Below are positions 36,157-48,600 of a stretch of DNA of 52,811 bases, one piece after another. The stretch spans positions 5,969 through 58,779 of the forward strand of contig JADHZB010002122.1 in NCBI GenBank assembly GCA_015657535.1. Reading direction: 5' to 3'. Both the position numbers and the translations under genes were made by a program. Under the pieces are notes generated by a model. That model ran no database searches. It saw only the letters and a program-made list of their open reading frames with translations, and was not told the DNA's origin. The DNA comes from Nephromyces sp. MM_2019. Lineage: Eukaryota > Apicomplexa > Aconoidasida > Nephromycida. How positions within the stretch are numbered: position 1 is the first letter of the stretch; every line of letters begins with the position of its first letter.

Positions 36157-38440
36157 CTAGGCTAATTTGGAATACCCTCATGCTATTTTGGCTTTATTTG
36201 CTTTCAATATTTTGCGTTAATTTTACACCCGCGACCTCTATAGTGCGATGTGCTATGTGCTATCCCTGCCATTGCAATCATACTTTTTGCTATCCTTGCC
36301 ATTTCCGTTCTAGTTTTGCCATTCCTATCCTACTTGGCCTTTAAATTTCAGAGCCAAATTTCCCAAAGCACATGTCCAGTTACAACCCAGCAGATGTATT
36401 TGTTAGTATCATATTAAATCGCAAGAAAGTCGCGCGATTCGTAACTCCATTAGTGGAGCAAGTCACACTGATCCGACCGTTGTGCATTAAGCATCGCCAA
36501 ACTAATGGTATCCCTCACTCGTCTTTAGGGAAGTAGCACTAGAGTGTCCAACCTTTAATCTCGTGTGCTTGCTAATAACTCGTACTTCATATTATAAATA
36601 GTTTTCCTGAAGGCCTTCCAGCATATTATATATTACAGAAAAAACGGAGCTGCTGCTGGCGAGATCTATTGTTACCCTCCGACGCCAAGCAAGCCGTGAG
36701 ACTGGCAAAGCACAGTGACAGGCTCACGTGAGTACCTGCTGCATAAAACTACGATGCCTCTACTTTTAGTGAAATAACAGTTTCAAAACACGCCTCGCTA
36801 CTATGGAATAAGCAAATAGTTACTAGCTTAGGAGACATAGTACGGGACTACCTATGTGAAACAAATCATAACTATTTAACAATCAATAAAAAATAAATTA
36901 AACTTCACACTTGTTTTTATTTAGAAAAATAATTATTAACCTCATTATACACTCTATCAACTAAATCTCTTTCATCTATTCCCCATATGAATTTGCACAA
37001 CACGGCTCATAATCCAGCAAACCATCTTGGTGAAGTATTATTTCCAAGAGAGGACAAAGCTTTTAAAGTCCATAACACAAAGCAAATAGTCCTAAGATAT
37101 AATGCGACACCCGATATTCTTCCGCCCTTTTCTTAGGGTATCTACCGCACTATTTTTGACAACTTTCCGTAAGGCGCATCACCCGCATTAAATTTCCAAG
37201 CTTCCCTCCTCTGAGTTGTTTTAATCGAGCTTCACTAACTTCTTTCCCGGTGTTTTCTCTTATAGCGGGGCATCATATTAGCTTACAACATTAAGGATTC
37301 TCAGTTGCCCTGCTCTTCACCCTCCCTCCTTTTGCTGTAGTACCTAGTTAATTATTTCCGCTTTCTTTCTCTGAAAAGCTTCTTTATAACGCATGAAAAC
37401 TTTTCGATGGGGATCCTGCGGTAGAAAATTACTAAATAAGTCCACAAATGTTTTACATCAGTTGCATAATGCACAATCTAAACTGCTGCTTTTAGCCTAA
37501 TTTTCATATCATCGATTTTGTTGACTCGCATTTTTTTTAGGAGTGCTCCGTATAATGCATCCTCGGAAATCACATACTCTTCCTATGAAATGACCAGCCT
37601 TGGCTCTAGCAGGAAGAGTAGGAAGTGAAAATTCGCGTATTTTTTTCCCCATTGAAAGAAGAAATTGATACACCTGCAACTTGTTGCTTATGAATCATAT
37701 TATGGTTGCCGCGAAATTTCCCTGTGCCCTTTCTATCCTATCAAATGCTTGGAGTTTTGCCACCCGATGAATCCATAATTGCCATCGTAACTTTTGTGTA
37801 AGCTCATTAAATAAAAAAGTTCAACCTGTAAACAAGCTGCTCATGTCCCATATAACAGTGACAGAATCGCAAAGGCTGAATCTATGACTCCATATGTACC
37901 AGTTCCCCACCTCGTCAAAGTACTGTAAAATACCGACCCACCAATCGCCGTAAATAGTTCATTCAATCAAAGTAACGCAGAAATACATAAGATTACATTT
38001 CACAAGTACTTGTAGATTGTACAAATCTGCAGTGTAGATTTACAACGTTCCCAGCGTCAATTAAAAAGCTTAAAGCTCATGGAAAAAGTTACATATAACG
38101 TAAAAGACTAAAGGGTGACAAAGTGAATACCAGCTCAATCACATCAATTGAGCGATAGTTCAGGAACCGGTAAAGAGTCAAATCCTATCATAATTGTTCA
38201 AAGTAAACTTTACCACACAATATTATGGTACCGTGAAAGTTTCCTCAAATTAAGCGGCTATTCTTTGGCGTGCAAATCCCTGGGTACAGAGAAAAGCAAT
38301 TAATATATTAGTTATTACCGCTGAATGAAGAATAATCACCTTCGCGGGGAAATTAATGCTGCACAACCACACCATGAAGCATAGGGTGTAATCTATTACG
38401 CAACGTATGACAAAAATTAAAATAGTTCAAACTTACACTA
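36157..38440. other. Region without a recognised gene
   Basis: The left part (36.2-37.8 kb) is T-rich on the plus strand, with no family motif. On the minus strand near 37,855-37,965 an open segment (AIGGSVFYSTLTRWGTGTYG) is hydrophobic and membrane-like, but has no clear splice borders. Nothing else can be supported. Confidence 0.4.
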
Positions 38441-38458
38441 TGAAGCACCCCAGTACAA

Positions 38459-38690
38459 TCAATGCAGATATCTGAAAACTTCAACGTCGGTGACTGGCGG
38501 TTCATAAGTAGTCTTTGATACAACAAAACAATCAGCGTCCTGCAGGCTCAAAATAAAAAAGCCAATACTTTACGCCAGAGCGCAAGCGAAAGACTAAATT
38601 AATATAGACTTCCGGGGTGTATTCATAACCTTGATCTCATAAGCCTGGCCTGGATATCCCAAAGATATCCATTTGAAGAGTATATATTAC
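38459..38690 (-). CDS. Candidate last two exons of an unidentified minus-strand gene
   Basis: An open segment ending WISLGYPGQAYEIK|gttatg (donor at 38629) joins in phase with 38539-38459, DADCFVVSKTTYEPPVTDVE then VFRYLH-stop, after a ctgcag acceptor. The joined end reads naturally. A competing frame of the second exon (LLYQRLLMNRQSPTLKF, ending at a gtaagt donor at 38436) is also open, so the reading frame is not certain. The upstream border of the first exon is unknown. It could be the 3' end of a gene starting near the ubiquitin-like frame at 39541, but no link is shown. Confidence 0.35.
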
Positions 38691-39208
38691 ACTGTTATCT
38701 TAAAATTACATTATTTTGCATATGAATCTCTTGCATAGCTACCGCATATCATCTACAAAAAAATTTCCACCTCACTGTGGATGCAATCATTTGACGCAAC
38801 CACACATATGTTACGAGTGAAATATAGCATATCAGATGAACAAATGGCATCACATAAGGAAGAGATGCAACAAAAGAATAGTAAATTTTCCGCGTCCTGG
38901 GTTACCCGTTGCGCACCTATCGGAAGACCCTAAGCTACAATTAAAACGAAAAAAGAGAATACCAACTTATTCAGTGGGCATGAATTCCTACGTGTAATCC
39001 GCAAGGGGCAGCTCCCAGCTAAGGCAAAAATATCTGAAAAATTTGCTGAAGAAGCCATATCTCCTTAGAATAGCCTCTGGGTACTTGATAGAACTTAAGT
39101 ATATTCGTTCTTAAGGATGAAAAGGAGAGCTTATCTGCAAGGCATGGGAAGTTGTCGAATCTTACAAAGTGTAGTAATAAACCCTCAAAAAAAATTTAAC
39201 AGTGAAGA

Positions 39209-39541
39209 CTATCCACACATAGGTGAACCCAATGCAGGGCTGGTTACATCCAGGTAAATTGTGGGGGGATGTATCTTTTTGTAATCCGATAGAGAAAGAG
39301 GATCCAGCAGTACCTCTCCATCATGTAGGATAGAGATGCTTTTGTACGATATTCCGTATTTTTCTTTTAGTAACAACTTTAAATACCCAATTTGAGAAGA
39401 ATGCTTTACATTAAAAGTATCCGTGTTACCATCGGGTAACTTCAGCATTACTTGGACATCATTTCCGTGTAGCTTACGATCCTCCTCCTCCTTGAGGATC
39501 TTATCTTTCTCGGGCACCAGTAATTCATTACCAACATCCAT
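39209..39541 (-). CDS. Ubiquitin-like domain protein, single exon, 110 residues
   Basis: An ATG-to-TAG frame. After an acidic, Lys-rich leader (PEKDKILKEEEDRKLHGNDV), residues ~28-98 have the ubiquitin beta-grasp pattern: strand VQVMLKLPDGNTDTFNV, helix QIGYLKLLLKEKYGI, SISILHDGEVLLDPLSLSDY and a last strand TIYLDV. The residues that pack ubiquitin's core (V/I-x-V-x-L, 'LHDGEVL.D..SL.DY') are recognisable. There is no C-terminal Gly-Gly, so it is probably a domain-type ubiquitin-like protein rather than a conjugated modifier. A donor-like gtaacc occurs after IYLD, so splicing to further exons cannot be excluded. The function is unknown. Confidence 0.7.
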   Translation of the reverse strand: MDVGNELLVPEKDKILKEEEDRKLHGNDVQVMLKLPDGNTDTFNVKHSSQIGYLKLLLKEKYGISYKSISILHDGEVLLDPLSLSDYKKIHPPTIYLDVTSPALGSPMCG

Positions 39542-41947
39542 TTTTATTAGCTGAATTTTAAGTGACAGATATACTTTTTGTACATTAGTTATTCAGATGC
39601 ACACAAAAATGCCTCTTGTGAAATTACTGAATTAGTTTTCCTTTGCCGATTAATTGCTCCTGGTAATAATTGAAAGCCAGGTAATACAGTGGCATTGTTC
39701 GAGTTCGCTGGCACGCAAATTCTCCAGCCTAAGCTGGTCTACTCTCCCTATTGGGGCGGGCGGGGGGATCCTAATACGGAGTCGCGTGTATCGGTACAGT
39801 TATCCTAAGCAGGGTAAGAGCTTTCAAATTTCTCGCCTAGCCCGAACTTGAGAATTACTACAAGCAAAGTACGCCTGACCACGCATAATGTATTAAAATT
39901 GTCTAAACTATTGTAACCCTGTATCACAATGGCAAGTTGACACTAGTGGGGATAAGATAAAGAAGCTAATTTCTCCTACATGAGAGTTTATATATCTCTG
40001 ACTGAGCTTGTACAATGTGCTGCTTTCACGAGGTTCAACACGTAGTGTACGAGCGGAAGCACTGCAGCGGCTAGTACGTTCATGATGGACACAAGGTAAC
40101 GTATCCTGCTAGTCTCTAGAACTTTCATTGCTCAATTATAGAGGCTGTTTTAGCTCTACTATTCAAGTAATTATATTTTTGCCAACTATGCGAAATAGAA
40201 TCTAATACTATAAAGTGAAACATACTTGTGAAGATAAAATTTCTGTTTTGCTATCCACCTAAGATGAAGGCTTTGCTTAACTCAAAGCTGGTGCTAAAAG
40301 CTTTGAGTTAAGGTGTTGTGCCCATCCATCAGTCCTATAATTGCTTTGAGAGATAAGCTTGCACATCAGGTTATAAAACACAGCTAATGGAAAACAAGAG
40401 CGTTGCGGTTATTTTTTTATGATGAATATTAAAAGGATAAAAAGTTTTTTATAGGCTACGCAAAGGTACTTCTAAGTCTTAAAAGCTATGGGCATATTCT
40501 TCTTTAAATGACAGGTTCCATGGGTTTAAAGTAGATAAGGTAACCTTAGACCTCACCAGGATTTATTTGGGTAGAGAGATAATTTAGATGAAGAATGGCT
40601 TTCATCATGTAAAGCATGTAGTTTTTCTGGCAATATCTCGCAAGTAAAGCCCTTGAAAACCTTTGTGCAGCCAAGGTGAAGGTACTGCGAAGATGCATTG
40701 CTTTTTATGGTTTTTTATCTTATGCGAATACACAATGCAAACAGGCAACTGATAATAGCGATATCGCTTTGAAGAAATTGGATCAGATAGGTTGCTTTAA
40801 GAATCATATTTCAAGCTCCAAGTGTAGGACGTTTCTAACAGTAATTGCTGTGTAGAAAACTACGGTATTGCAAATTCGCAAAAAGCAAAATATCAATGAA
40901 AATGATTGTATTTAGAAAACAAGAGCTTCTGATTAGCGATGGTATTTATGTTGGTTTCGGTGTTTGTAAATGTTATTCGGCTGCAAGTCTTTCCTAGATG
41001 AGATGACCCTTCTCACATCACCTCACTGGCATACTGAAACGAGCTGCTCTTAGATAGCTTTGAGGTTGTCTTGGGAAAAAGTTCAGGATACAATTATGAG
41101 GCATAAAGGAAAGTAGTTACTTCAGAAGCGAGATAGTACGGCATTAAAAATTTTACCGCCAGGTACAGCGAGATACTTGATATATGCTGACTCCAGTAAT
41201 GCAGCGCTCAATCTCAGTATATTTTGCCCTTGAACTTTTTGCCTTTATATTAAAATTTCAGAATAACGATTATTTCGCTGATCAAATGGAAATAAAAATT
41301 TTATGCGCTTGATGTATTTGGCGTGCTTAGCGATTACTAACCCCAAACTGGAATGCAAGCTTAATCAAATTGCATGACGGCTCCAATTTTTACTGTAGGT
41401 ACTCCCCCCTTATGTCTTCAACTGAGAAGCTGCTCGCTTTATACTGTTTTGAGGCTGAGTATGCATAAAAAACATTTCATTATTTTGCGCGAATTTTCAA
41501 TCGTAATTCCGTATTGCGTTCGCAGCGCGCGCTTTGTGTTGCAAGTTTTTTTGGCATACCGTAAAATCGCTTAGATGGTCATAATATAATAGGCCTGGCC
41601 TGAAGTTAAAAGTCTTTGGTGGTTGAACCACGGTCTGTAATCAAACTAAGTTTAGCGCAAGAAGTATAGGATTCCACATTCTAATTTTTTTCATATTTTC
41701 AGCTGAAGTGTTCATTTGTATCACATTAAATAACCTCAAGTATCCCAAAATTATTAGGTTCAATTATGCAAGTACACAGAAGTGAATATTGCCTGAAGCA
41801 TTAGCTCAGGGAAAAAAGCTAGTTCTGCAGGTCCCTAGCGGTAGCAAGGAATAGAATCGTTGTACGACCTGCGCGCTGATGATTTTATAAATGGCAGAAC
41901 ATCAGGTGGTGCCTTTGGATATGTTATATGTTTTCAGGGTAGACTCC
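39542..41947. other. Intergenic region between divergent genes
   Basis: About 2.4 kb separating the minus-strand ubiquitin-like gene from the plus-strand kelch-EGF gene, so it should hold both promoters. Open frames at 39654-39851 and 41374-41574 lack any recognisable domain. The one clear structure is the 14-bp-stem hairpin at 40276-40312. In-frame ATGs at 41891 and 41921 precede the preferred kelch start; the tract ending tatgttttcag before 41940 looks like an intron end, so an untranslated or coding upstream exon is possible. Confidence 0.5.
40276..40312. repeat. Perfect 14-bp inverted repeat with 9-nt loop
   Basis: CTTAACTCAAAGCT (40276-40289) and its exact reverse complement (40299-40312) are separated by GGTGCTAAA. 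It lies alone in the intergenic space between two divergent genes. It could form an RNA hairpin or a protein-binding site; no T-run follows it. Confidence 0.95.
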
Positions 41948-44900
41948 ATGCCTGACCATCAGGGTGGCAAGATACACTTTTCTAGATTAGCCATCGTCCC
42001 AGCGCTCATGATTTTGGTGGCTGTGACACCATGTGACACAACACTAAAGTGGACGACAATTTATTCTTCTAACGGTGCAATGGTGGCAACTTACCACCCA
42101 GACGGTACGATAGGCTTATCGAAAGCATTTATACTTCAAAAATTATCAAGGGTGCCTCTATAACTGTCGCTAACTAACAGAATTAAGAGACTTCGCCTCG
42201 GCCGTACACGAAAATGAGCTTTACATATTCGGGGGTTCTAATATACTAGGCAAGTCCGCTAGTACCATAAATATCGGACTTTTTAGCTTTTTGGTCACAC
42301 TACGCAGACGAAGGCTTTAAGGACACTCTGATGAACTTTAATATTTCCAGCAAAAGTTGGAAACTAGAAAAAGTACTAGGGGATGTTCCATTACCAAGAA
42401 GCGGTGCATCACTGACGTTAGTTCGTCACAGCTTAATACTTTTTGGGGGAAGAAATCTGGATGGAGCTTTCAATGACATATATAAATACGGTAACACAAA
42501 TCATATTTTTTTCTCTTGAATTATTATAAGAGAACCTTTGCTCAACATCTGCAACGTGGTATTATTGGCTTTAACAGATATTCAGCGGAAAAAGTGGTTG
42601 ATGGGAGTTCCAGACAAAGAGTACATACCAGGTGAGGGGGTCTGAGTTCCTTGCAATAGCTAAAGTGATGCAACTAAACCCTAAAGGCCTCACTAGAGGA
42701 AGTGACTTACTTTTACAAATTCGTGTAATAAATTTTCCATCCGAAATCAAATTAGTGGTATTGCATTCTTATATATAGCGTTAGTTTCATGACCATGTAC
42801 CACTACCCTAGTGGCTTCGGTCGAACACTGATAAATACGATTCATTATAACGCTAATTACAGAAGGGCGGTGTCACCACGCCGCGAGCACAGATGGCTCA
42901 GGAAAAATCCATATATTTGGAGGATATAACGGGGTGAAGCTGGTGCTCTGTATGCTCTCTAGCCATTTGAAAAGAGATATGACGTCTTTTTAGAACCGCA
43001 AACTTTTGAACGACTTCTTCATAATAAACTTAGATGTTGATGTGGAGTCACTAGACGAGAATACGTTTCCTGTACGCTTTGAAGTCTTGAGTAACACAGG
43101 CAACAGTGACACACGTAGTCATTTCTAAAAACGGCTATAAATATAGACGAAAGCTTCCTGATTTAGGGAGAGCTGCCCCGCCGGAGCGAGAGAGTGCTAC
43201 ACTCAATTACGTGGGCTAAGTTGCTGCACTGAATGGAGAAGCACAGCAATCCTACATGTTGTCACATAGGTGGACAACAAGCTATACCTTTACGGAGGAT
43301 ATACCTATGCCGGAATGGATGCTACAATGTTGGTCGTACTGTATCAGAAATCGAGCTGGCGTAGTCACGTAAAACAGAGTTATTCTGAAGTATTCAGTAC
43401 ACGAATAATTTACCTTCAGGTGGGTATACGACATGCAAGATGATTCGTGGAGTGGGAAAATATCATCTGAAAGCCCGGAAGGTCGACAAGGTGCTTAATA
43501 GGAACAGCTGATGCTTATTTTATAGTCATGATCAAACTATAGAAATCAACCGCACGAACAGGTCATGCAACTGCCAGGCTAAATGAAAGCCTTGTGGTAG
43601 TAGGGTGAGAATGCCAGAACCGGCGCCTGAATTATACGCCACCTGCCTAGTACATTAAACTTCAGAGGCTGTGATGCTACCAAAAGCACCAGAAGATGCT
43701 ACAACGATATTTGGAGGTGGAATACCAAAACACTGAAGTGGTCAATGCTGTCAAGTGGTGAAGAAAACTTCCCACCACGACAAGGTCATGCTATAGCTTT
43801 CGAGCAAGGTGAGGAGTAATTTGCTCGTTAGTTGAACGAAGTAGCTGAAAATTTACCTTCTAATCAGACGGAAGCCTTATAATTTATGGAGGCTATAAGT
43901 GGGACTACAAGATATACTCAGAAGTAATCTCGTTGTCTGGGCTAGTCATATGCGAAACAGGGGCAACTCAAGTTTGCCAAGGACACGGGGTGTGCATACG
44001 CGGTTAGTGTCTAGGCATTACACCCCGGGATAATCGCATGATTTCCGAAGAAAACAGAACTAAACGCCTTGGAAATCTCACATGTTATATATGCAGGAAC
44101 TTGTCAATGCAATGCTGAATATACTTCTCATGACTGTGGAGAACTATTGACTTGCCCCTCTAACTGTCAGTCAATACGTAACATGTCACGATGTGAAAAG
44201 AGCGGTATCCTAACAACTTAAAGACATGGCATCGTAACATAGGCAATTATAATGGTTACTGCTTTAACGGAAAGTGCAATTGTGACCCAGGGTTTACGGG
44301 GCCTTCGTGTTACTCGGAGGTAAGAAGCCACCATCAACCCTTAGGTTCAAAGAGCTTAAAACCACGTACAGAGCCCTTGCCCTGGCTCCGGTTATAACCA
44401 CGTATGCAACATGCGAGGCATCTGCCTGCCAGATCACACTTGCAAGTAAAGCATAGAGTTATTATAAAAAAATTCGAAAAAACATCTAACTAGTCTATAT
44501 ACGGCTTTACAGATGCCACAAAGGATATACTGGGGTAATATACTAAGGAAAATTAATTCGGGCCAAAAAAAAGGGCCAAGAGATCAAGTGTCTAATTATT
44601 CTTAATTGGATGATCTAAATTTTCAAAAATTCCGCGTCAGCGAAGCTGCAGAAACAGTAAAGTGCCATAATTGACTGGCGACTGCAGTAGTTTATTAATA
44701 AAATGATGCTTCACTCATAGGAATCCGGAAAGCACAAACTAGCCAGATAGCAGTGAAAGCATTCAAAAAACAAGGATCCATGCAAACCAAATTGGTGAGA
44801 AGTGCATTATAGAGTATGAGAAGAGCAACAGGAAAAAAGATAACTCTGGCCTTCCAAATAAACTTGTATAGGGCAGGAAAGACACAAAAGTTAACATCTC

Positions 44901-45283
44901 AATCAAAAAAGAGAGCCACAGCCGATCGGAAAAAAACGTCGGAACTATTCAAGGACGCGTTTCTCATTTACAAAAATTGGTAGCTCAAACAGGTAAAATT
45001 TTACAATACTTTTTCTTTGAGGTTCCTGTGACATGAGGACATAAAAAAATTCACAAACTAAAAACCTATTAGCTGGTGAGGAAGCAAGAGTCATTTTCGG
45101 GTGTCTCCACTCGTCAGCTTATCTGTCACTTCTACAAATTCAGGCAAAAAATTCGCACTTTCAGCAGCACATTCCTTGTTGGGGTTATTCTGTATAGTAG
45201 TGGCGATTGGAATAATTATAGCCGTTTTGCATCAAAACGCAAAAAGGAAACAAAACAATCGAGCATCCTTTTTCGGACGATAG
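41948..45283 (+). CDS. Secreted/type I membrane protein: six-blade kelch propeller plus EGF-like repeats
   Basis: Seventeen exons join in phase: 41948-42104, 42181-42261, 42308-42490, 42578-42631, 42863-42933, 42994-43090, 43167-43210, 43270-43328, 43420-43490, 43562-43604, 43666-43808, 43868-44002, 44097-44177, 44243-44319, 44372-44445, 44513-44534 and 44641-44661. One or more unresolved linker exons and a last exon from about 45081 follow. A signal peptide (h-region AIVPALMILVAV) comes first. Six kelch blades follow: ELYIFGGSN, LILFGGRN, IHIFGGYNGNR, LYLYGGYTYAG, LVVVGGCD and LIIYGGYKW, with partner motifs such as NDIWRWNTKTLKW and VYDMQDDSW. Then come about three EGF modules (CQGHGVCIRGTCQC; CFNGKCNCDPGFTGPSC; CNMRGICLPDHTCKCHKGYT). 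The last exon has a polar stalk, a helix GLFCIVVAIGIIIAVL and a short basic tail (NAKRKQNN, then SFFGR). The layout recalls attractin/MEGF8-type surface proteins: extracellular propeller and EGFs, and a tiny cytoplasmic tail. Introns are mostly 46-106 nt, with one of 231. Ligand and function unknown. The 41891 ATG is an alternative start. Confidence 0.85.
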
Positions 45284-45648
45284 CAACAGAAATTAAGCTT
45301 AAGTTCATGGGATTTTAAGCAAAGGAACAATATTTATCACGAAGCGTTTCGCAAAGAAAGAATATGCAAGCAGCTAATAAGGCAAACTATAATTAAAAAA
45401 ATTCTATACATGCGCTAGATAGGGATTATTAGAATTCTATTATATAGAAAATAACTCGAACTCTTGCAAAGACAGCGCGAGTAATTAATAAAAATTATGT
45501 TAAACTACGTCAAAAAAAACAGAGTATGACAATAGTATTCAATTAGCGAGTTAGACAGATTTTTAGAGTAGTTGACGCTGAGTCTGTGATTAGGATATAT
45601 GTTGGTAATCCATACGCGCATTATCTAGAGCAAAGAAACAGTGGTTGA

Positions 45649-48600
45649 TTACCCCTGACTTTTGCGTAATAGATTTTGTCTCGTAACTGCAGTTCTAGCT
45701 CCGGTTCCTCCTGATCCACTTATTGAAAGTACTTCATTGCTTGTATATGGTAGCTGAAATTCCAAATATATGTTGAGCGCATGAAAAAAAATTACAAAAG
45801 GTAGTCTCATACGTGAAATAAAAGCGGTAACCTAAATTTCAGGCGAATAAATATGTAAAAATATTCAAGCTAATTTTTATCAAAGCTGTGACATGAGCAA
45901 GATTTTCAATCATTCGAACTACTTAAAAAGTGACCAGCCGGTTATAGTCATTGTTACAATAAAGAAGAGATTATTGAGGCATTACCATAGAGAAAAAAAA
46001 TAGTTAACATCATAAGCAAACGCGCATAAAAAATCTGCATCAGTAAATACTTTTTATTATCTGAAATGATGATAGAGCTTCATATGAAAATGCGATCAAT
46101 TACCATAGAACTCTTTGAGAAGTTGTCAACTGTGCTTTGGAAGCTAGCAAATTTCGCTGCATCGATTTCAGGATGAGCCGGAAGATAATAGGTAGGATAC
46201 GACCGCTTTGGACTAGGATGAAATTCCACCTCATCCCTAAAAGCATTGATGCAGAACATCACAGGAACATTGGGTGCCTGCTTAAGGATAATGCTTGGAC
46301 CGTGAAATGTTAAAAAAGGTGAACTAAAAAAAATATAAACTTCGCAGAAACTTACCCTAAGGCGAGGACATTAACCAAGTGTAGCTCCCCCAAAATAAAG
46401 CGTGGAACGTACACGGAGACCTGCAAAAAAGCATTTTTCCATGACATCATTACTACGCATAAAATAGCTTTGGTAGCACATATTAAAAATTCTTAATAAA
46501 GCATGGCAACAAAATTTTGGTTACCTCGTACCCCCCCAAGTAAGAGGTCGCGTAAGAGGCAAAAAAGACGTATGGTAACACAGTCACACCGTAAGATTTG
46601 CAATTGGGTAATATTAATATTCACAGCAAGAGAATTTACAGCATCTGTAAAATCAGGATGCTTAAAGAGATTTCGCATCAAGTAATATAAAAAGTGAGAA
46701 AGACTAACCCAGCCTTCCTGGAGATTCACAGAATGTACATAAGCACATGAAATAAATTCGCAACAGGAATCGACCACAGTTTGCTTGCTAGCAATCAATT
46801 TGGGAACTTTTTGCTTTTCCTTCGAAGTGACAAACTTGAAAGGCTTATCATCCTGGGAACAAAGAGTCACCAGGCTTCCAGGTAAGATTCTCGTCAGCTA
46901 CAAGAGTGAGAAATAGAAAATCCATCGAAAAGTGTATGATAAATTCTGCAGAAGTAAACTTCGGCCTCATCCATTCAATATGCGTTTTCTTTTTTCATAC
47001 AACATAAAGAAATTTCAGAAGCTAACGCTGAGTGTAGAGTCAGAAAAAAGCATAAAGCATGTGCAAATAGCTTAATTTATTCATTGAAAAAAATAATAAA
47101 ATCCCCTAAATCCTAAAAAAGCATTATGAAAAGACAGCTACTGCCCACTAATATGTATATATATATTAATCATTAATACCTTATCCGAAATCTTTTCTAA
47201 GTATTGACAGGAGCAGCTCACCAAAAACCAGAGCGTATCTAAACTTAAAAAAGCATATGCCGGACCGGGACCCCAATATTTAGGGGAAATTACGAAAGGA
47301 TTGCTAATCAAGCCGAGCTGTCCACCATAGAAGGTTTCCAGGGAAAAACTCGGAAATTGCAGCGCAGCCTGTATGGCTGGATTGAACCAACTCATTACTC
47401 GAAGTTTTCTGAGATCCTTAGGCATGGCATCAGCCTTTCTGAGCACACACAGACGGGGATAAGAGAGCTATATATATCCCCAAACTAATAAAAACAAAAA
47501 AAAATGAATGCCATCAAAGTGCTGAAGCAATATCTTGCCTAAACTTAAGAAAGTCAATGGAATAGACATGAAGTATTCAGGTATTTTTGGCGTAAGAAAG
47601 CCAATCGAATAGACGTCTTTCTGGTTTCTGATTGCAATCAATATGGTAAAAGTGTTAATAAAATCGAAAATAGCTTAAAAAGCTTGTTATTTTCCGCTCT
47701 TTTAGCTTACTAAAGCGTGTGCGAAATCGATGAGCCAAATAAATAACAGACCCAACGAAAATGATAAACAAATTTCCTTCTTAGTTTAAGAAGTTTGCTT
47801 TTACCAAACTACATGTACAAGCTTTTTGATGAATCAAAATCCTATTTAATCAGTATCAAATGAATGTAGCATAGCGTTGTTGATACTCCAACGCAAGTCA
47901 AATATCAAACATTGGAAACTACTCCTGCTGGCACGCCTGGATAAGCAATCATCTGCCATTTTTTAATACCCGGAATCACAGCAAGTGGACTTAATTTCAG
48001 GCTCCAATTCCCGTTGAATATCCTCAAAAGAATGAATCCTCACACACTCAAAAAGATTCCGTTTTTTAGTGATATCTGGAGCTAGTCTGAGTCATATTAA
48101 AAGAAAACACAAACAAAATTCTCAGAGTGATTGAATTATATACATATATATATCTGAGGGTAAAACACTGTGGAATATTAATAGAAGTGAGATTCCTTTT
48201 GCTCAGAATGAGGATTGAATATATATGCATCTTTACAGGCAGCCTTTATTAACTTTGGCGCAGAGCATAGTGGGTTTCCTCCATTTAGTGAGATTTCAAG
48301 CAATTATTCAAAGTTTCCAGTAGTATAAAACTCTGCTCTACACTACGACACACCATCATATAGTGAAGATATAATGGGAAAAAAAGAATTTTTCGGGCAG
48401 GAAGGAATGCCCACTGCCAGTCGATAATTATCAGCATATTTCCAGGATATTTTAACGGTTTCCTAACTGATCATCGATAACTATTTGTATATGAATATAA
48501 ATTCCACGTTTTAAATACACTGCAAATTCTATAGCACACATAAATCAGCAAATTAGCTCATTCCAACTGCTTCAACTTCGGAGTTTACAAAAGCAAAAGT

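Noticed and set aside
38876..39030. Tiny open segments on the minus strand (LGAAPCGLH and GLPIGAQR) recalling the amidase 'GLPIG.Q' motif.
   Set aside because: Only 8-9 residues each, no catalytic Ser-Ser-Lys region, and easily matched by chance.
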